Below are positions 7,655 through 16,294 of a stretch of 64,000 nucleotides of DNA, one piece after another. A program made the translations under genes and the position numbers. Origin of the DNA: Dictyobacter aurantiacus (GTDB lineage Bacteria > Chloroflexota > Ktedonobacteria > Ktedonobacterales > Ktedonobacteraceae); the NCBI RefSeq assembly GCF_003967515.1, contig NZ_BIFQ01000001.1, positions 5,518,001-5,582,000 on the forward strand, written 5' to 3'. The notes below the pieces were generated by a model. It was not told the origin of the DNA. It did not search any database and worked only from the letters and a program-made list of their open reading frames with translations. How positions within the stretch are numbered: the first letter of the stretch is position 1; every line of letters starts with the position of its first letter.

Positions 7655-9658
7655 TTATTGGACGAGGATGGCGCCGTAGTGGCCCTGGACGGAGACGGTG
7701 ACCTGTCCGTTCTGGACGGTGTAGACCTGGCCGCTGACCTTATCGGTGAGCTGGCTGCCGTCGGTGACGCTGAGCTGGTAGACCGGGATGGTCTCGCTGT
7801 GCGTAGTACTGTCGTTGTTGAGCACGACGGCGATGCGGTTGTTCTGGTCCATACGTCCAAATGAATAGATCTTGTTGGTATCGTCGGTGGCCAGGGTGAT
7901 GAATGAGCCGGTGCGCAGGGCGGGATAGCTATTGCGGATCGAGATCAGCTTCTGGAAGAGGGCAACGGCCGAGTTGCTGGTGCTGCCCTGGCTCCAGTCG
8001 AAGGTGCGACGATCATCGGGATCGGCGCCGCCCTGCATGCCGTACTCGTCGCCGTAGTAGATGGTCGGCAGGCCGACGTAGGTCATCTGCATGAAGGCGG
8101 CCAGGTAGGTCTTCCAGATATCGCCGCCGGCGCGCTGGCCGAAGCGGGTAATGTCGTGGCTCGACAGGAAGTTGGGCATTACCTCCTGTACCGGTGTCGG
8201 ATAGTTGGCGCGCGTACCGTGCAGCCAGCTATCGAGTTGCGACACCCCGATCGAGGCGGCATTGCCGTTGTAATCCTGTCCGGTGATCCACTCGGAGACC
8301 GGTTGGGTAAAGCCATCGTAGTTGGTGGCGCTATCCCACTGCCAGGGGGTGCCGTTGGTCCAGGCGTTGGCGTTGCCCCAGTACTCGCCGAAGATCAGGG
8401 CGTTGGAGTTGGCTCCCTTGACGCTGTTGCGGAACTCCTGCCAGATCTGGTGATTGGTGGAATCGCTGCCATTGTTGCCGCCGGCATCGGCGTACTGGGC
8501 CGCATCCAATCGCCAGCCATCCACGCCATACTGGCGAATCCAGTACTGCGCGACCGAGCTGCTCGAACCATAGATGGCGTTGCGCACCGCCGAGCCGCTC
8601 GACCCATAGTCCAGCTTGGGCAGGCTGGTGTAGCCGAGGAAGGTCGAATACTGGTTGGGCCACTGCTGGAAGGTATAGTAATTGTAGTACGGGCTGCTCT
8701 GGCTCTGGTAGGCGCCAACCACGTTAGGATAGGTATTGTACTCATTGAACCACTGATCCCAGGTCCCCGTATGGTTGAACACGCCATCGAGCACCACGTG
8801 TCCGGCGGGACCATTGGAGCTGCTGTGGATATCGCTGACCAGCTGGCTGAAGGCCGAGTTGCCGCCCAGCGCTGGATCAACGTTATTGTAGTCCTGGGTA
8901 TCGTACTTATGGTTGGAGGGCGAGGTAAAGATAGGATTGAGGTAGATGGCATTGGCGCCCAGCGTATTCTTGATGTAGCTCAGCTTCTGATCGATCCCCT
9001 GCAGGTCGCCACCGAAGAAGACCGTGCTATTGGAATAGCCGCTATCGGCGACCGGGCTGGTGCCCCAGGCTTTGTGCTCGGTCGGATAGCCCAGGTAGCT
9101 ATACTGATTGGTTTGCACATCGTTGCTGGTATTGCCATTGTAGAAGCGATCGGGGAAGATCTGGTACATCACGGCATTCTTGGCCCACTGCGGCGTCGAA
9201 AAGTTCGGCAGCACATAGAAATCGCTGCTCGACGGCTCGCTTGAGGATGGGCCAGCCGCGTTATACCACGCTGTGGCCGTGCCATCGTTGATCTGGAAGC
9301 GATAGTACTTGATCGAACAGCTGGCCGGGATGGTGCCCTTCCAGATGTCGAAGCGCTGCGTCGCGTCCGTATTGGAGAAGCTCATCGGTACCCAGTGGAA
9401 GCTGCTATCGGCCGTATCGTAGTACTTGATGTTCGCGCTCGTAATATCGTTATGGAAGGTACGCATTGAGAGCGTGATGGCGGTTGAGCAGGTTGGCTCA
9501 AGCGCGCTATCGTACAACGGTCCTTGATCGCTAAAGAGGCCATTCCACTCGACGTTATTATCTTGTGAACTGGCATGGACAACATGAGGTTGTACTGACT
9601 GGAGCAAAAATAAAAGGAGACAAGAGATAAGGAGAGAGTAGACGACTTTCTTAGCCAT
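7655..9658 (-). CDS. Secreted GH13 alpha-amylase family enzyme
   Basis: 667-residue alpha-glucan hydrolase. Residues 1-29 are a Sec signal peptide (VVYSLLISCLLLFLLQ, cleavage near VHA-SS). Residues 35-150 form a beta-sandwich of the CBM34/N-terminal type seen in neopullulanases and cyclomaltodextrinases. The TIM barrel shows all GH13 regions: DGVFNH (291-296), GWRLDAAQY with nucleophile D385, FGEYW with acid/base E425, and FLSSHD with D502. A short C-terminal beta domain ends the protein. GGAGGAATCCTGAA precedes the ATG. It should cut starch, pullulan or cyclodextrins outside the cell; exact specificity is not clear. Monocistronic. Confidence 0.93.
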   Translation of the reverse strand: MAKKVVYSLLISCLLLFLLQSVQPHVVHASSQDNNVEWNGLFSDQGPLYDSALEPTCSTAITLSMRTFHNDITSANIKYYDTADSSFHWVPMSFSNTDATQRFDIWKGTIPASCSIKYYRFQINDGTATAWYNAAGPSSSEPSSSDFYVLPNFSTPQWAKNAVMYQIFPDRFYNGNTSNDVQTNQYSYLGYPTEHKAWGTSPVADSGYSNSTVFFGGDLQGIDQKLSYIKNTLGANAIYLNPIFTSPSNHKYDTQDYNNVDPALGGNSAFSQLVSDIHSSSNGPAGHVVLDGVFNHTGTWDQWFNEYNTYPNVVGAYQSQSSPYYNYYTFQQWPNQYSTFLGYTSLPKLDYGSSGSAVRNAIYGSSSSVAQYWIRQYGVDGWRLDAAQYADAGGNNGSDSTNHQIWQEFRNSVKGANSNALIFGEYWGNANAWTNGTPWQWDSATNYDGFTQPVSEWITGQDYNGNAASIGVSQLDSWLHGTRANYPTPVQEVMPNFLSSHDITRFGQRAGGDIWKTYLAAFMQMTYVGLPTIYYGDEYGMQGGADPDDRRTFDWSQGSTSNSAVALFQKLISIRNSYPALRTGSFITLATDDTNKIYSFGRMDQNNRIAVVLNNDSTTHSETIPVYQLSVTDGSQLTDKVSGQVYTVQNGQVTVSVQGHYGAILVQ

Positions 9659-9707
9659 TTCAGGATTCCTCCTAATTCATCACGTGCAATCCGTTGAACG
9701 TGATCTT

Positions 9708-9735
9708 CATACATATTAATAATAATATATGTATG
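9708..9735 (-). promoter_or_regulatory. Inverted repeat in amylase promoter region
   Basis: CATACATAT at 9708-9716 and ATATGTATG at 9727-9735 form a 9-bp perfect inverted repeat about 50 bp before the amylase start. The AT-rich symmetric site in the expected promoter zone suggests an operator; the binding protein is unknown. Confidence 0.4.
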
Positions 9736-9819
9736 GTTGAGGAATCAATGGTTTATCGGCAAACGATTACTAATGGGGATAAAAGCGTTTGTTTTTTGGA
9801 GAATTGTGCTTTTTGATGG

Positions 9820-9916
9820 CACGTGAGCGCCCCCGCACACGCGTTCGCTGCGCGGCCGCGCTGGTTTTATGTATTGGTGTCTCAGGGGCGCTTTCGCGCC
9901 CCTGAGACACCAATAC
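9820..9916 (-). repeat. Variable-stem hairpin element, copy 1
   Basis: Perfect 20-21 bp hairpin 9871-9916 (GTATTGGTGTCTCAGGGGCG arm, CTTTCG loop) followed on the minus strand by the conserved tail ACCAGCGCGGCCGCGCAGCG and GTGCGGGGGCGCTCA. Seven more copies of the tail occur in the window, each attached to a different stem. Confidence 0.75.
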
Positions 9917-9975
9917 ACTATAGAATGCTGAGCACTACAGTTTCCCACCTGTAATGTCCTCTCGTAATGGGATCG

Positions 9976-10767
9976 CTAGTGTTCGAGAGCGAATTGGGAT
10001 ACGAGGGCATGCAGGCGGGTGGGCTGCTCGATCTGTGGGAGGTGGCCGGCCTCGGTGATGAGTTCAAAGCGGGCGTGGGGGAATGATCGGGCGTAGGCGC
10101 GGCCATAGTCAGGGGTGGCGACGCGATCGCTCTCACCCCAGACGACCAGCACCGGCAGTTCCACGCGTGCGAGGCGGTCCCGTAGCGTTGGATCGGCCAT
10201 GCCCTGTCCCTGGTCATAGACTTTAAGCGCCTGGAAGTTGCCAGCCCTGATAGCTAGCTGTTCAGAGGTCATGGTGGCCGGGGCAGTCGGGAGGGCGGCC
10301 GGATTATGGAAGCTGAGCGCGGTTAACTCTTGTGGAGCCAGCGAGAACACATCAGTGATTGGCTGGTTGTCGACCTGGATGCCGACCGCGTCGATCAGGA
10401 TAATTCCGCTCAGGCGCGAGGCGTCGCGCACAGCCATCTCGGCGGCGATCCAGCCGCCTATCGATGATCCAATGACGATGACCTCGCGCAGGTCGAGTCG
10501 CGCCAGTAGTTCAAGATAGGTCAGGGCGAGATCGCCGATACTGGCGAAGTGCTCGGGCCGTGGCTCGCCCTCAAAGCCGGGATGCGTCGGTACGAGCACA
10601 TGAGCCTGCTCGGACAGCGAACGCACCAGGCCTAGCACGGTCTGTGGTCCGCCACCGCCATGCAGGACGAGCATCGGCCGACCGCTACCGTGCTCCTCGA
10701 AGCGCACGACCAGGTCATTGGCGAATGACTCGCGGTGGGTGGTGAATGGTGAAGGGGATGTGTTCAT
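9976..10767 (-). CDS. Alpha/beta hydrolase
   Basis: 263 residues, serine hydrolase of the alpha/beta fold. Oxyanion region LHGGGGP (35-41), nucleophile elbow GSSIGG with S102, acid D214 in WGESD, and base H242 in EAGHLP. No signal peptide, so cytoplasmic. Substrate unknown; the small cap (residues 130-190) fits esterases and C-C hydrolases. ATG 10767 lies after GAAAGG. The promoter side carries a REP repeat and a pair of symmetric sites at 10932-10999. Confidence 0.88.
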   Translation of the reverse strand: MNTSPSPFTTHRESFANDLVVRFEEHGSGRPMLVLHGGGGPQTVLGLVRSLSEQAHVLVPTHPGFEGEPRPEHFASIGDLALTYLELLARLDLREVIVIGSSIGGWIAAEMAVRDASRLSGIILIDAVGIQVDNQPITDVFSLAPQELTALSFHNPAALPTAPATMTSEQLAIRAGNFQALKVYDQGQGMADPTLRDRLARVELPVLVVWGESDRVATPDYGRAYARSFPHARFELITEAGHLPQIEQPTRLHALVSQFALEH

Positions 10768-10837
10768 ATGATGGAAACCTTTCTATGTAATATGCTGGCA
10801 CTCCTGGTTGGGAAGATGCGTCGTTGGTGAAGCATGC

Positions 10838-10906
10838 ACGCCCGGGTACGGGGCCGCCTGACGGCTCCAAGCCGGGGCAAGCCCGGCACCTACGGCGGCA
10901 GGGGTT
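10838..10906. repeat. REP repeat, GCCGGGGCAAGCCCGGC type
   Basis: CGCCCGGGTACGGGGCCGCC, then AAGCCGGGGCAAGCCCGGCA and CCTACGG. The same string set recurs at 23240, 29611, 32960, 42263, 42758, 51549 and 52543. Confidence 0.65.
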
Positions 10907-10931
10907 GCTCCGCATCTTAACCAGGCATTAT

Positions 10932-10999
10932 ATAAACTTGTTTATGTAGAGATATTAACACAACATCCTTATATAAGCAAGTTTATATAAGGATGTTGT
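10932..10999. promoter_or_regulatory. Paired palindromes and hairpin between two minus-strand genes
   Basis: ATAAACTTGTTTAT at 10932-10945 and its near-copy in inverse orientation (ATAAGCAAGTTTAT) at 10973-10986 are 41 bp apart, four helical turns. The second sits in the loop of a 16-bp perfect inverted repeat, 10960-10975/10984-10999 (arm ACAACATCCTTATATA). The location, between the propeller gene end and the hydrolase start, fits a looped operator for the hydrolase, a terminator, or both. Confidence 0.4.
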
Positions 11000-11133
11000 T
11001 GAAATTGGGAAGGTTGGACCTTTTATAAGGAAAGGGTCCCGACTCGCCGTTGAGTCGGGACCCCCTGGTGGAAGGTGCGCCCTGTGGGGAGGGCGCGTCT
11101 GCGTCGTGAGTATCGTGGTGTCTGTGAGCCGGG

Positions 11134-13935
11134 CTAGAGGTCGAGGCGCCAGGCACCGCGACCATGGGTGGCGGCGTAGAGCACGCGACCGGAATTCGAG
11201 ATGGTCAGACTATAGACGGCGACGATCGGGAGTCCCTGGGCTGCCGGGCGCCAGTGGTTGTGGCCGGCTTTGAGGCGGCCAACACCAAAGTCGGTAGCGA
11301 TATACAGGTTACCGGTGACGCCATCATAGGCAACGCCTGTGATAGGCTGATCGCCCAGGTCGTAGCTGATATCCTTCCATGTCGCGGTCTTCGTGGTTGG
11401 ATTGTAGTGGACATCGAAGACGTGTCCCGGCGTCGTTGGTGTATAGGCGTTATAACCGGAATAGGTTACATAGGCATGATACTTGTCCTTGGGATCGACG
11501 GCGATGCCGCTGATGAAGCGCGTCGGCTGCGCCGGGGTATCCAGACGTGTGAAGGACACCGCGTTAGCCGCCGCATTAGCGTTCAGCGAGATGAAGAGGC
11601 GGCCACGGCGGGTCGCGGTCCACATCGTCTGATCGTCGCTGGGCGCGCGGGTAATCGCCACCACGTAGCTACCGGACTTATCGGTACCGTAGGTGGAGTT
11701 CACCAGGTTATTGCCCAGTGGCACCCAGTCGCCGCAGGTCGCCGCGAAATCGCCGGTATACTCGTTACAGTGCTGATCCAGGTACGCCTGCGGGCCACCA
11801 CTGTCCTGGGTGCGCCAGACATGTTCCAGACCGACGAACATCGTCTGGCTGATTTTGGGATCGCCGATCAGCGGCACATAGAAGGAAGCGGCCTCCCCGC
11901 TATTGGCCAGTGGATCGCCGAACCAATCCCAGCCCGAGGGATCGTTCTTCTTAAAGTTGACGTCACCCTGAGGGCCATAGTAGGTATGCATGCGAATGTT
12001 AGGATTGCCGGCATCGATCACCGACTGACCACCGTCACCGCCGACATTCTGAAGCCAGGTTGCCGGATTGGAGGTCGAATTGAAGGTACCGTTATCCTGA
12101 GTACCACCGATCACATCGTGTCTGGGGTCCTGCGGATTAAAGGTCAGGCTCTGGAACTGGATCGTCGCCAGGCCCTGGTTCAGGCTGAAGATGCGGGTCG
12201 GGATGGCCTTGAGCCAGATCTGACAATCGGCCAGATTGGCGCCGGTCAGGCCACGGGTGGCGCACTCGCTGCTGGTATCCGCGAACTGGCCGCTGGTGCG
12301 GACCAGGCCGCCATCGGAGCCCAGGAAGGCGATATCGGGATTATTGGGATCGAAGGCGATCGCGTGCTGATCCGGGTGCATGCCCAGTGGTGGTGACTGG
12401 GTATCGTCGGTCATATCGGTGAAGCTCACGCCGGCGTTGGTTGAACGCTGTACCGCGCGACCATTGGAGGGCGCGCCGGTTGGAGTGATCTCGCCATATT
12501 GCATCTGACCGCCGATCCAGACATTGTCGGGGCGTCCCGGAGGTGAGGCGACCGGCATATCATAGGAACACTGGCCGCTACAATAGTTATAGGAAGAGTA
12601 GCCGGGCGTACCGGGTGTCGAATTCGACAGCTTGATCCAGCCCGGATTGTTGGTCCCATCGGTCAGCGTCGCCGCTGGAACGTTGGCGTCGTCGACGCGA
12701 TAGAAATCGGCCGGCGCACTGCCGGTATCGCCGACGTAGATGCGCAGCTTCTGGCCCATGGGAGCCAGCGAGAACTCCGTGCGCGAAGACAGGCTATTAG
12801 CCACGGTACCGCCGCCAGCCGAAGCGAAGACCTGCTCGAACGAGCCATTGGCCGAGCGATAGACGCCATAATCAAAGACCGAGAAGTAGACCTGTGGTCC
12901 AACATGGGCTGGCAGGCCAGTGCGGTTGAACTGGATCTTGCTCACGCCGCCACGGAAGAAGTCGCTGCCATTGGGGCTATTGGGATCGACCACATCCGAC
13001 TCTTTGCTGAAGACCAGCGAGAAGGTGCGACCACCGTCCTTCGACTCGTACAGACCGATCTTCGGCGCGTCGGGCGGTGAGTAGCGACCACCGTTGACTG
13101 AAGAGGAGCCATGGCGGGCCACATCGGTGCCGATGTAGATGTGCTGCGCGTTGGTCGGATCGATGGCTACCGAGCCGATCGAGCGATCTTTAGCGGCCGG
13201 GAAGCTGCCCGGCACCAGCTGCCAATGATCGCCGAAGTCGGTGGACTTATACAGCCCCACGCCAGCCTCGGAATCGCTGGAGCCATTCTCCTCGCCCGTA
13301 CCGACATAGATCGTGCGGCCACTATGATCATTGGGATCCAGGGCCAGCGAGCCGATAGCGTTGGAGCGAATGCCACTGTTGACCGACTTCCAGGTCGGTT
13401 TGGCCGCCAGCGCGTTATCCGTGCGCCAGACGCCGCCGCCGGCCGCGCCCAGCCAGACGCGACAGACTGTGGTATTACAATCGTTGGCTACCACGATCGC
13501 CGTCACGCGACCCGAGACCGCCGTCGGGCGGCCCGTGTAGGTCGCCTGGCTCACCGCCTCGGGATCGGAAGGTCCCGCGAACTGCCAGGAACTATGCGCC
13601 CAGTTTGGCGCGTCGCCGGTCGGAGCTGGATGGCTTGCCAGGGCCTGGTTAGCGTTATAGGCATTGTTGGCTTGGGTCGCATCGATAAACTTATGAGGAT
13701 AGGCACGATCATCGTATGCCTGCTGTGCCAGAGCGGCCGCGCCGGTCCCTGGCTGCTCATTGTCATCATACTGAGAATCATCATGATTGGTATATAGAAA
13801 GTGATTAAAGTTCGGCTGAATAGGGTAGGCAGCCGCCGATGGAATCAAAAAGGCCGAGATCCCCAGCATGGCCACAGCGCAAATGCCGAAGATGCTATAC
13901 CGGCGTAATAGAGAGGAACGCCTCATGCGAATCAT
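11134..13935 (-). CDS. Large secreted BNR/VPS10-type beta-propeller protein
   Basis: About 933 residues. The N-terminus has twin basic residues and a hydrophobic stretch ending in PSAAAYPIQ, a Sec signal. The body is a series of propeller blades with Asp-box-like loops (SxDxGxxW variants: STDFGDHWQLV, SKDGGRTFSLV, STNAGVSFTDM), as in sialidase/xyloglucanase-like and VPS10/sortilin-like propellers. Catalytic residues cannot be assigned, so enzyme or binding protein are both possible. Start: two ATGs (13935 and 13926) follow GACGGAGG; the second has the better spacing. Single gene, GC-rich, no obvious repeats at DNA level. Confidence 0.85.
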   Translation of the reverse strand: MIRMRRSSLLRRYSIFGICAVAMLGISAFLIPSAAAYPIQPNFNHFLYTNHDDSQYDDNEQPGTGAAALAQQAYDDRAYPHKFIDATQANNAYNANQALASHPAPTGDAPNWAHSSWQFAGPSDPEAVSQATYTGRPTAVSGRVTAIVVANDCNTTVCRVWLGAAGGGVWRTDNALAAKPTWKSVNSGIRSNAIGSLALDPNDHSGRTIYVGTGEENGSSDSEAGVGLYKSTDFGDHWQLVPGSFPAAKDRSIGSVAIDPTNAQHIYIGTDVARHGSSSVNGGRYSPPDAPKIGLYESKDGGRTFSLVFSKESDVVDPNSPNGSDFFRGGVSKIQFNRTGLPAHVGPQVYFSVFDYGVYRSANGSFEQVFASAGGGTVANSLSSRTEFSLAPMGQKLRIYVGDTGSAPADFYRVDDANVPAATLTDGTNNPGWIKLSNSTPGTPGYSSYNYCSGQCSYDMPVASPPGRPDNVWIGGQMQYGEITPTGAPSNGRAVQRSTNAGVSFTDMTDDTQSPPLGMHPDQHAIAFDPNNPDIAFLGSDGGLVRTSGQFADTSSECATRGLTGANLADCQIWLKAIPTRIFSLNQGLATIQFQSLTFNPQDPRHDVIGGTQDNGTFNSTSNPATWLQNVGGDGGQSVIDAGNPNIRMHTYYGPQGDVNFKKNDPSGWDWFGDPLANSGEAASFYVPLIGDPKISQTMFVGLEHVWRTQDSGGPQAYLDQHCNEYTGDFAATCGDWVPLGNNLVNSTYGTDKSGSYVVAITRAPSDDQTMWTATRRGRLFISLNANAAANAVSFTRLDTPAQPTRFISGIAVDPKDKYHAYVTYSGYNAYTPTTPGHVFDVHYNPTTKTATWKDISYDLGDQPITGVAYDGVTGNLYIATDFGVGRLKAGHNHWRPAAQGLPIVAVYSLTISNSGRVLYAATHGRGAWRLDL

Positions 13936-14519
13936 GACCTCCGTCTCGTCGTTTCCGAAACTACGGTTCAAAATTGGAGGGGGATGGATAGATAGATACT
14001 ATGCTGCGCGCCGACATATGCTTAAATAACCGCTATTACCTGATGCCTCCGCCAGCATGTACGCGGGCAGACAGGTCAAGTATATATTGATTATCTTCTA
14101 TTTAAACGACCAGAAAACACGCACATGATTACAAGCTTATGTACGCATGTCAGCTTATAACCCTTAAACAAATGATCCATGAAACAAATGCTGATCATAG
14201 TATGGCCGATGCTATCCCCCGACGCATCGATTGGCAAGAGAAGCGCGACAGCAAATGGTAAGGGTGCCCCTGGCACAAAGCACCGTAAATACTCACGCGT
14301 CTCTAAGCATACATTGTTAATTCAGAAAAGTCAATATAATCACGAATTATTAATAGAATATTCCTACCCCAAATTATGCATTGTTATATATATTTTGTTG
14401 CGCTCACGCCTTTTTTGAGCTCAAAAACTCTTTATTGAGCAGGCCTTACTTTTGTGATCGTGGGGTATGTGATCGCCCTTTCAAGTAGAGGTTTTCAAGG
14501 GGTAAGGCCCTTGAACCCG
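13936..14519. other. AT-rich gap without a recognisable gene
   Basis: Contains the promoter side of the propeller gene and low-GC sequence up to the 103-bp array. Short frames here lack ribosome sites and protein-like composition. Confidence 0.5.
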
Positions 14520-15240
14520 CTTGTGCCGCCTGACGGCGGCACAAGGAGAGGGAAAATCAGGGGACACCCCTGAACCCCCGCCAGGGGCTGCGGCCCCTGG
14601 ACCCCGCTCCAAAGAACTCTGCCATGGGCTGCCTGACGGCGGCACAAGGAGAGGGAAAATCAGGGGACACCCCTGAACCCCCGCCAGGGGCTGCGGCCCC
14701 TGGACCCCACTCCCAAGAACCCCGCCAGGGGCTGCCTGACGGCGGTACAAGGAGAGGGAAAATCAGGGGACACCCCTGAAACCCCGCCAGGGGCTGCCGC
14801 CAGGGGCTGCCGCCCCTGGACCCCACTCCCAAGAACCCCGCCAGGGGCTGCCTGACGGCGGTACAAGGAGAGGGAAAATCAGGGGACACCCCTGAAACCC
14901 CGCCAGGGGCTGCCGCCCCTGGACCCCACTCCCAAGAACCCCGCCAGGGGCTGCCTGACGGCGGTACAAGGAGAGGGAAAATCAGGGGACACCCCTGAAA
15001 CCCCGCCAGGGGCTGCGGCCCCTGGACCCCGCTCCCAAGAACCCTGCCAGGGGCTGCCTGACGGCGGCACAAGGAGAGGGAAAATCAGGGGACACCCCTG
15101 AAACCCCGCCAGGGGCTGCCGCCCCTGGACCCCACTCCCAAGAACCCTGCCATGGGCTGCCTGACGGCGGCACAAGGAGAGGGAAAATCAGGGGACACCC
15201 CTGAAACCCCGCCAGGGGCTGCCGCCCCTGGACCCCGCTT
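14520..15240. repeat. Tandem array of 103-bp units (7 copies)
   Basis: The landmark ACAAGGAGAGGGAAAATCAG occurs at 14541, 14644, 14747, 14863, 14966, 15069 and 15172: a period of 103 bp with one 116-bp step caused by a duplicated 13-bp GCCGCCAGGGGCT. Each unit holds short stem-loops, CAGGGGA-CA-CCCCTG and CAGGGGCTGC-CGCCCCTG, plus a GCCTGACGGCGG block. Since 103 is not a multiple of three, long open frames on the minus strand simply cycle through the unit and are not taken as genes. A degenerate relative is found inside the element at 32755-32886. Confidence 0.9.
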
Positions 15241-15299
15241 CCAAAAACCTATACCCGCACCAATATAAACATGGGATGCAAAAAGAAAGGCGCGATGTG

Positions 15300-15346
15300 G
15301 GTTCGGCCCTTGCGGTCGATTTCCCCTTCCCGCACGATCATGTTCC
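15300..15346. repeat. REP-like repeat, half copy
   Basis: GTTCGGCCCTTGCGGTCGAT followed by TTCCCCTTCCCGCACGATCA, the same family as the copies at 3853 and 54271. It lies directly downstream of the lipoprotein gene. Confidence 0.6.
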
Positions 15347-15368
15347 CAGGTGGGTGTGGAGATGTGTG

Positions 15369-16001
15369 TTATGTGATGGTGAAGGTCGGGGAGGTGGCCT
15401 GCTGGCCGCCGCCGACGGTGTCGGGATCGTAGGTGGTGGTGTAGGTGACGCTGACGCGGTAGGTGCCGGGCTGCCAGCTGGAGACGCTATGGAGCACGCC
15501 GAAGGCGTTCTGGGGCTGGATGGTCTGGTTCATGGTGCCGCTAGCCACCAGCTGCCGGGTGGGCGTCGCTGAAATATTGACGCAGCGTCCGACGGGGGTC
15601 CAGTTGCCGTTGACGAGCATCTGCAGCTGGGCGAGGGTGCAGCTGGTTCTGGGGGTGGTGAGATAGATGGTCTGGCCCAGGCCATTGCTGATGGTGATGC
15701 TGATGGCGTCCGTGCGTGAGTAGCTGGCCTGGTTGACGGCGACCTGGAGGCCGCCAGGGTTAGGATTGGGATTGCCGGGCGTCGGGGTTGCCCCCGGCTG
15801 AGGATCGGGTCGTGGCGTCGGATCGACCGGGACCTTGCGATGTGGCGGCTGGACATGGGGCGGCTGCGTCGGCTGCGTGGTTGGCGCCGGAGGAGGCTGC
15901 GAAGCCCTTTGATCATCCTGGCTCGTGTTGCCACAGGCGGCCAGCATGCTCAGACACAGCACGAACATAACGGAAATGATGGCGGAACGTTTGTTTATCA
16001 T
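15369..16001 (-). CDS. Lipoprotein with Pro-rich linker and beta-sandwich domain
   Basis: 210 residues. Signal peptide with lipobox LAAC gives a lipidated C23, so the protein is anchored on the outer face of the membrane. Residues 33-82 are a Pro/Thr/Gln linker; residues 85-210 form one Ig-like beta domain (LQVAVNQASYSRTDAISITI ... GTYRVSVTYTTTYDP) like those of BsuPI-type inhibitor or secreted binding modules. Function unknown. GAAGGAGGAGG lies 5-8 nt before the ATG. A bidirectional terminator separates it from the upstream MFS gene. Confidence 0.85.
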   Translation of the reverse strand: MINKRSAIISVMFVLCLSMLAACGNTSQDDQRASQPPPAPTTQPTQPPHVQPPHRKVPVDPTPRPDPQPGATPTPGNPNPNPGGLQVAVNQASYSRTDAISITISNGLGQTIYLTTPRTSCTLAQLQMLVNGNWTPVGRCVNISATPTRQLVASGTMNQTIQPQNAFGVLHSVSSWQPGTYRVSVTYTTTYDPDTVGGGQQATSPTFTIT

Positions 16002-16035
16002 GATAACCTCCTCCTTCTTCTATTAAAAATAGACG

Positions 16036-16086
16036 AACAAGAACATAAAAAAGTTCCCGATTCGGGAACTTTTTTATGTTCTTGTT
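16036..16086. terminator. Bidirectional intrinsic terminator
   Basis: Stem of about 23-25 bp; its core GTTCCCGA/TCGGGAAC is flanked by A6 on one side and T6 on the other on both strands, the classic layout. It lies between the MFS gene end (16295) and the lipoprotein start (16001). Confidence 0.7.
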
Positions 16087-16114
16087 GGTAAGTTCTGGCT
16101 GGTGTGTCTGCGAC

Positions 16115-16262
16115 CCCTGACTCTACGCGCCTTCGGCGCTCAAAAGTTAGTATATATGAGGGTTGAGGCAAAAACGCGCGTTGAACGCGCGTTTTTGCCT
16201 CAACCCTCATATATACTAGCCAGGGCGGCCGCGTATGCGGACGCCCGAGTGGGGGCGCTCAA
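16115..16262 (+). repeat. Variable-stem hairpin element, copy 2
   Basis: A 33-bp perfect stem, 16148-16180/16186-16218 (inner part GGCAAAAACGCGCG, loop TTGAA), followed by GCGGCCGCGTATGCGGACGC and GAGTGGGGGCGCTCA. On the left, CTCTACGCGCCTTCGGCGCT resembles the flank of the palindrome at 62512. Confidence 0.75.
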
Positions 16263-16294
16263 GCGCGCCAGTAAGAGGTGTGCCTGGCACTCTC

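Noticed and set aside
8156..9244. 362-codon plus-strand frame inside the amylase gene
   Set aside because: Antisense shadow of a high-GC gene: Ile/Val/Ala/Gly-rich with no domain, while the minus strand has all GH13 motifs.
9871..9916. Hairpins of the variable-stem family as intrinsic terminators
   Set aside because: The bases next to the stems (T before, A after) extend the pairing instead of giving a T-run, and several copies lie in promoter gaps.
11164..12396. 410-codon plus-strand frame inside the propeller gene
   Set aside because: Antisense shadow; composition rich in Ile, Gly, Ala and Arg, no ribosome site.
14481..15175. Several overlapping minus-strand frames of 60-170 codons with repeated PLAGFQGCPLIFPLL-type peptides
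   Set aside because: They are translations of the 103-bp array, cycle through all three frames because 103 is not a multiple of three, and have no separate ribosome site or leader.
14520..15240. CRISPR array
   Set aside because: Units are repeated over the whole 103 bp, with no unique spacers, and no cas gene is present. The 19- and 21-bp repeats also lack spacers.
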